Positions 15,018 to 17,800 of a stretch of DNA of 17,800 bases are shown piece by piece (within the stretch, counting starts at the first letter, position 1; every line of letters starts with the position of its first letter). This stretch comes from Oscillospiraceae bacterium (lineage in GTDB: Bacteria; Bacillota_A; Clostridia; Oscillospirales; Ruminococcaceae): positions 1 through 17,800 of the forward strand of contig JAFSHE010000022.1 of assembly GCA_017440445.1 (NCBI GenBank), read 5' to 3'. The notes under the pieces are model-generated. The model ran no database searches. It was not told the DNA's origin and was given only the letters and a program-made list of their open reading frames with translations. Position numbers and translations under genes: made by a program.

Positions 15018-15722
15018 ATGGAGACCTTTGCTTTGGGAAAACTTACAATGTACGTTTCGGACGATCACCGTTTCGGTACGGATGCGTTCCTGCTTGCGTA
15101 CTATGCGGGCGTAAAGCCCGGCAGCGTCGTGTGCGACCTGTGTACGGGCTGCGGAATAATCCCGCTGATATTCTGCAAGAATGTTATGCCGCATCTTATC
15201 TATGCCATGGATATACAGGAGGAGGCTATCGAGCTTCTTCAGATGTCGGTGGAGAAGAACGGACTTCAGAACCATCTTCAGCCTATCCTCGGTGACCTCA
15301 GGGATATCCCACAGAACATGATCGCCTATGAGAGCGTGGATATCGTAACGGCAAATCCCCCCTACATGACCAGCGGTTCGGGCTTTGAAAAGGAGTCACG
15401 TCCGCAGGCCATCGCACGTCACGAGCTGATGTGTACAGTTGACGATGTGTGCAGGGCGGCAGGCAAGCTGCTGAAGTACGGTGGTCTGCTTAAGATGTGC
15501 CATCGTCCCGAGCGACTTTCGGATGTTATCAACGCCATGCGTGAAAACAAGATAGAGCCTAAGAGCATAACATTTGTACATAACAGTATCCTTGACAAGC
15601 CCTGGCTTTTCCTTATCACAGGAAAGAAGGGCGCAAAATCGGGCATGATAGTGGAGAAGCCCATGATACTGCGCAACGATGACAAGTCCTACACAGAGGA
15701 GTATTCAAGACTTTATGAATGA
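15018..15722 (+). CDS. trmN6: TrmN6-type tRNA1(Val) (adenine(37)-N6)-methyltransferase
   Basis: A 234-residue Rossmann-fold methyltransferase. The SAM-binding motif I reads VCDLCTGCGIIPL (38-50), motif II has Asp65 (AMDIQEEA), and the catalytic NPPY tetrapeptide is at 113-116 (TANPPYM). It begins with the family's LTMYVSDDHRFGTDAFLLAYY substrate/N-terminal segment (9-29). This matches the YabB/YfiC group that methylates N6 of adenine in the anticodon-adjacent position of tRNA; the exact tRNA in this host is assumed from the family. The ribosome site AAAGGA is about 10 nt before the ATG. The gene overlaps rsmI by 8 bases, as in many Firmicutes where yabB and yabC are neighbours. Confidence 0.9.
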   Translation: METFALGKLTMYVSDDHRFGTDAFLLAYYAGVKPGSVVCDLCTGCGIIPLIFCKNVMPHLIYAMDIQEEAIELLQMSVEKNGLQNHLQPILGDLRDIPQNMIAYESVDIVTANPPYMTSGSGFEKESRPQAIARHELMCTVDDVCRAAGKLLKYGGLLKMCHRPERLSDVINAMRENKIEPKSITFVHNSILDKPWLFLITGKKGAKSGMIVEKPMILRNDDKSYTEEYSRLYE

Positions 15723-16554
15723 TACGGGAAAGCTTTATGTGGTTGGCACTCCGATAGGAAATCTGTCGGACTTCAGCCCGAGAGGCATAGAAACACTGGA
15801 GAATTCCGATTATATTGCGGCGGAGGATACCCGTGTATCGCTGCGGCTGCTTACCCACTTCGGGATAAAAAAGCCCATGCTCAGCTATTATAAGCCGCAC
15901 GAGGCGGAAAAGAGCGCAAGGATACTGGAGCTTCTGTCCGAGGGAAATACCGTGGCACTGGTTTCGGATGCGGGCATGCCCTGTATCTCGGACCCAGGCG
16001 TATATCTTGTGCAGAGATGCTACGAGGCGGGAATTCCCGTTGAGGTCATCCCCTCCTGCAACGCTGCGATAGCGGCAGTCGCAATAAGCGGAATAGATAC
16101 CATGCGCTTTGCGTTTGAGGGCTTTCTGCCTGTAAACAAAAAGGAGCGCAGCGAGCGTCTTTCCGAGATAAAAAGCATGCCGCATACGCTGATATTCTAC
16201 GAGGCTCCCCACAAGCTGTGCAGGATCCTTGCGGATATGAGAGATGCCTTCGGCGGCGAGCGCTTCTGTGCGCTGTGCAGAGAGCTTACAAAGCTCCATG
16301 AGGAGGTAATCCGCGGTACGCTTTCCGAGCTTTGCGAATACTACGAAAGCACCGAGCCACGTGGCGAGTATGTTATAGTAGTTGCGGGTGCAGAGCAGAC
16401 CGAAGATGTGGCGCTTACCATCGAGCAGGCGGCTCAGCTTGCAAGGCAGCTCGTACTCGGCGGTGAGAAGATGTCCGACGCATGCAAGAAAGCGGCAAAG
16501 GAAACAGGCTTCCCCAAGCAGGAGATATATAAGCTGCTGCTGGAGGATGAATAA
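15715..16554 (+). CDS. rsmI: 16S rRNA (cytidine(1402)-2'-O)-methyltransferase RsmI
   Basis: A 279-residue SAM-dependent tetrapyrrole-methylase-fold enzyme that methylates the ribose of C1402 in the decoding centre of 16S rRNA. Clear family motifs: LYVVGTPIGNLSD (7-19), AAEDTR (35-40), SYYKPHE (57-63), VSDAGMPCISDPG (83-95) and the FEGFLP and YEAPHK stretches. The segment normally reading PGPSA is IPSCNAAIA (112-120), a small departure from consensus. I chose ATG 15715 because the family begins just before the LYVVGTPIGNL strand; an in-frame ATG at 15679 would add 12 residues deep inside trmN6 with no better ribosome site. It overlaps trmN6 by 8 bases, so coupling is likely. The GIY-YIG gene (yazA) often found between these two is absent. 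Confidence 0.95.
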   Translation: MNDTGKLYVVGTPIGNLSDFSPRGIETLENSDYIAAEDTRVSLRLLTHFGIKKPMLSYYKPHEAEKSARILELLSEGNTVALVSDAGMPCISDPGVYLVQRCYEAGIPVEVIPSCNAAIAAVAISGIDTMRFAFEGFLPVNKKERSERLSEIKSMPHTLIFYEAPHKLCRILADMRDAFGGERFCALCRELTKLHEEVIRGTLSELCEYYESTEPRGEYVIVVAGAEQTEDVALTIEQAAQLARQLVLGGEKMSDACKKAAKETGFPKQEIYKLLLEDE

Positions 16555-16585
16555 GGCTATACAATAATTGAAAGGAAAATATATC

Positions 16586-16753
16586 ATGAACAACAATAAT
16601 AACAATCTCAGCCCGTTTGTAAAGACAACTCTCCCCATCATCGGGGCAGTGCTTCTGGTTGCGGGAGCAATCGCATACATCTGCCTTAAGCTGGCAGACG
16701 AATTCCGCTACAATGAGAAGTGGAAGGATTACGACGAGTGCGGCTGGCACTAA
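16586..16753 (+). CDS. small single-pass membrane protein, unknown function
   Basis: A 55-residue protein: an Asn-rich N-terminus (six Asn after Met), one hydrophobic helix (about 13-36) and a charged, aromatic tail ending DECGWH. AAAGGA (16571-16576) lies 9 nt before ATG 16586, which supports real translation; a TTG at 16568 lies upstream of that site and is not a plausible start. It is 31 bp after rsmI and is probably the last gene of the operon. No family is recognised. The single Cys in the tail and the one-helix layout would suit a small membrane partner of another protein. No terminator follows; the next promoter begins 1 base after the stop. Confidence 0.75.
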   Translation: MNNNNNNLSPFVKTTLPIIGAVLLVAGAIAYICLKLADEFRYNEKWKDYDECGWH

Positions 16754-16754
16754 A

Positions 16755-16783
16755 TTGACATTAGCGGGATTTTGTGCTACAAT
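16755..16783 (+). promoter_or_regulatory. near-consensus promoter for the zinc-ribbon/Sel1 gene
   Basis: -35 TTGACA (16755-16760, perfect), 17-bp spacer, -10 TACAAT (16778-16783) with an extended TGC. The predicted start is near 16790, giving a leader of about 28 nt. It is the strongest-looking promoter in the window. Confidence 0.88.
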
Positions 16784-16817
16784 TAGTCTATCATAATAAT
16801 GAAAAGGAGGAGCGCCT

Positions 16818-17800
16818 ATGGTATGCGGAAGATGCGGGCGTGAGTTTGACCGCAGTGCACAGGACTATTGCGGATACTGCAAGACAGTACACACAAAGGA
16901 CGGAGAGCCTATCCGTGATATCGTGGGAGTGCTCGGATATATAGCGGAGAGATTTGGTCCCGAAACCCTGCTGAATGTGCGCAGGACGGATGCGCTGGTC
17001 GCAGATATCTTCCCTAAGGAGAATGCTATACGCAGGCTTATCTTCGTGGCACTGTACGATGGCTGCGCAAGAAAGCTTATCGGTGTGCGTGGAAAGCCCT
17101 TCGAGGTGCGCTGCGCCGCCGCTGCGAGATGCGTTAAATCCCTGCGTGACGAGGTGGGCCTTAAGGGCAAGGCTGCCGCTGACGCAGTGGAGGCGGTAGG
17201 TCAGGCGCTGGGCTGCGAGATAGCCTTCAAGCGGCCTGCGGAAACTCCCGTTTCCGCAACGGAGAGCAAGAAGAATATCACAGACTCGGCGGAGCAGTAC
17301 AGCTTAGGCCGTCATTTCGACCGTATCAAGGACTATGAGCGTGCCATGTACTGGTTTCAGCAGTCCGCACTTCAGGATTGCGGAGAGGCTCAGTATTACG
17401 TGGGCTTCTACCGTCTTGAGGGCCGTGGCTGCGCTCAGGATGTTCAGCAGGCATGGGAATGGCTCCTGCGTGGTGCGGAGAACGGCATCCCCGCAGCGCA
17501 GTATATGACGGGACTTTTCCTTGCGGAGGGAATCTCCTGCACACGAAACGAGGACAAGGCGTTCGACTGGTTCCTTGAAGCGGCAAGAGCAGGCTACGAG
17601 GAGGCGGTGAACGTTATCGCCCTGTGCTACGAAAACGGAATGCATGTTCAGCAGAACTTAGTCACCGCCGCTCTCTGGAGGAGCGGACGCGGCACAGCAG
17701 CGGAGGACTATACCGAGGAGCTTGCGGAGGAGCCGCAGCCCCTGCCCGACGACGGCGAGGAGCTGTATCAGTCGGCAAGGCGCTGCCTTGCGGAGCACGA
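16818..17800 (+). CDS. zinc-ribbon protein with Sel1-like repeats (3' end outside the window)
   Basis: The frame is open from ATG 16818 to the right edge, 327 residues with no stop. AAAAGGAGGAG just upstream sets the start. The N-terminus is a zinc ribbon with C3, C6, C18 and C21 (CGRC...CGYC). Residues about 30-140 form a helical region of unknown type with IRRLIFVALYDG at 71-82. From about 157, Sel1-like TPR units follow (about 157-186, 190-226, 227-263 and a weaker 264-295), with typical AxYxxGxxxxxG patterns such as AQYYVGFYRLEGRG and AQYMTGLFLAEG. An acidic linker (about 296-316) comes next. Sel1 repeats act as protein-binding scaffolds. The protein has no signal peptide or membrane helix in the visible part, so it is probably cytosolic; its partner is unknown. 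Confidence 0.85.
   Translation, partial: MVCGRCGREFDRSAQDYCGYCKTVHTKDGEPIRDIVGVLGYIAERFGPETLLNVRRTDALVADIFPKENAIRRLIFVALYDGCARKLIGVRGKPFEVRCAAAARCVKSLRDEVGLKGKAAADAVEAVGQALGCEIAFKRPAETPVSATESKKNITDSAEQYSLGRHFDRIKDYERAMYWFQQSALQDCGEAQYYVGFYRLEGRGCAQDVQQAWEWLLRGAENGIPAAQYMTGLFLAEGISCTRNEDKAFDWFLEAARAGYEEAVNVIALCYENGMHVQQNLVTAALWRSGRGTAAEDYTEELAEEPQPLPDDGEELYQSARRCLAEH

Noticed and set aside
15616..16680. A 354-codon open frame on the minus strand across rsmI
   Set aside because: It lies opposite RsmI and trmN6, which have clear family motifs, and shows no motif or ribosome site of its own.
1..17800. CRISPR arrays, tRNA, rRNA, insertion sequences or phage genes
   Set aside because: No regularly spaced repeats, cloverleaf genes, transposase or integrase motifs were seen on either strand.

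Overview
The window reads as chromosomal DNA of an anaerobic gut or rumen Clostridia member, most like Ruminococcus (Oscillospiraceae). This is inferred from gene content: an intracellular GH51 arabinofuranosidase beside an AraC-type regulator, a queT gene behind a preQ1 riboswitch, a DUF6171-type protein, a prokaryotic RING-like membrane protein, and the Firmicutes pairing of trmN6 with rsmI. Codon use is fairly GC-rich and intergenic DNA is AT-rich. Shine-Dalgarno sites are strong, and several promoters match the sigma-A consensus with 17-bp spacers. I see no prophage, transposase, CRISPR array, rRNA or tRNA.

Layout, left to right. The last codons of an unknown gene and its terminator (1-85) lead directly into an alpha/beta hydrolase (103-849). 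Next is a large c-di-GMP-type protein with PAS-like and GAF-like sensor regions, two degenerate GGDEF domains and an intact EAL domain (1005-4190). It converges, through a shared bidirectional terminator, on a dCache chemoreceptor on the minus strand (4246-6246). These two signalling genes have their own promoters. queT follows on the minus strand (6433-6954) with its own promoter, a preQ1-I-type pseudoknot that takes in the Shine-Dalgarno, and a terminator.

A sugar-use locus spans 7101-10291. An AraC-type regulator and a metallophosphoesterase are transcribed leftward, and a GH51 alpha-L-arabinofuranosidase with a translationally coupled zinc-cysteine small protein (DUF6171 type) rightward. 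The two promoters between them face each other and overlap, and the region carries a 12-bp direct repeat spaced 30 bp, a likely operator.

The 474-bp gap at 10292-10765 is the most unusual stretch. Two related 31-bp terminator-like direct repeats flank about 270 bp of densely nested inverted repeats: a candidate repeat element or structured RNA.

From a promoter at 10670-10698 runs a probable six-gene operon: RING-like membrane protein, GT-C-type membrane glycosyltransferase, KtrB/TrkH potassium channel subunit, TrmN6 and RsmI methyltransferases (overlapping), and a 55-residue membrane protein. A near-consensus promoter then drives a zinc-ribbon protein with Sel1 repeats that runs off the right edge.
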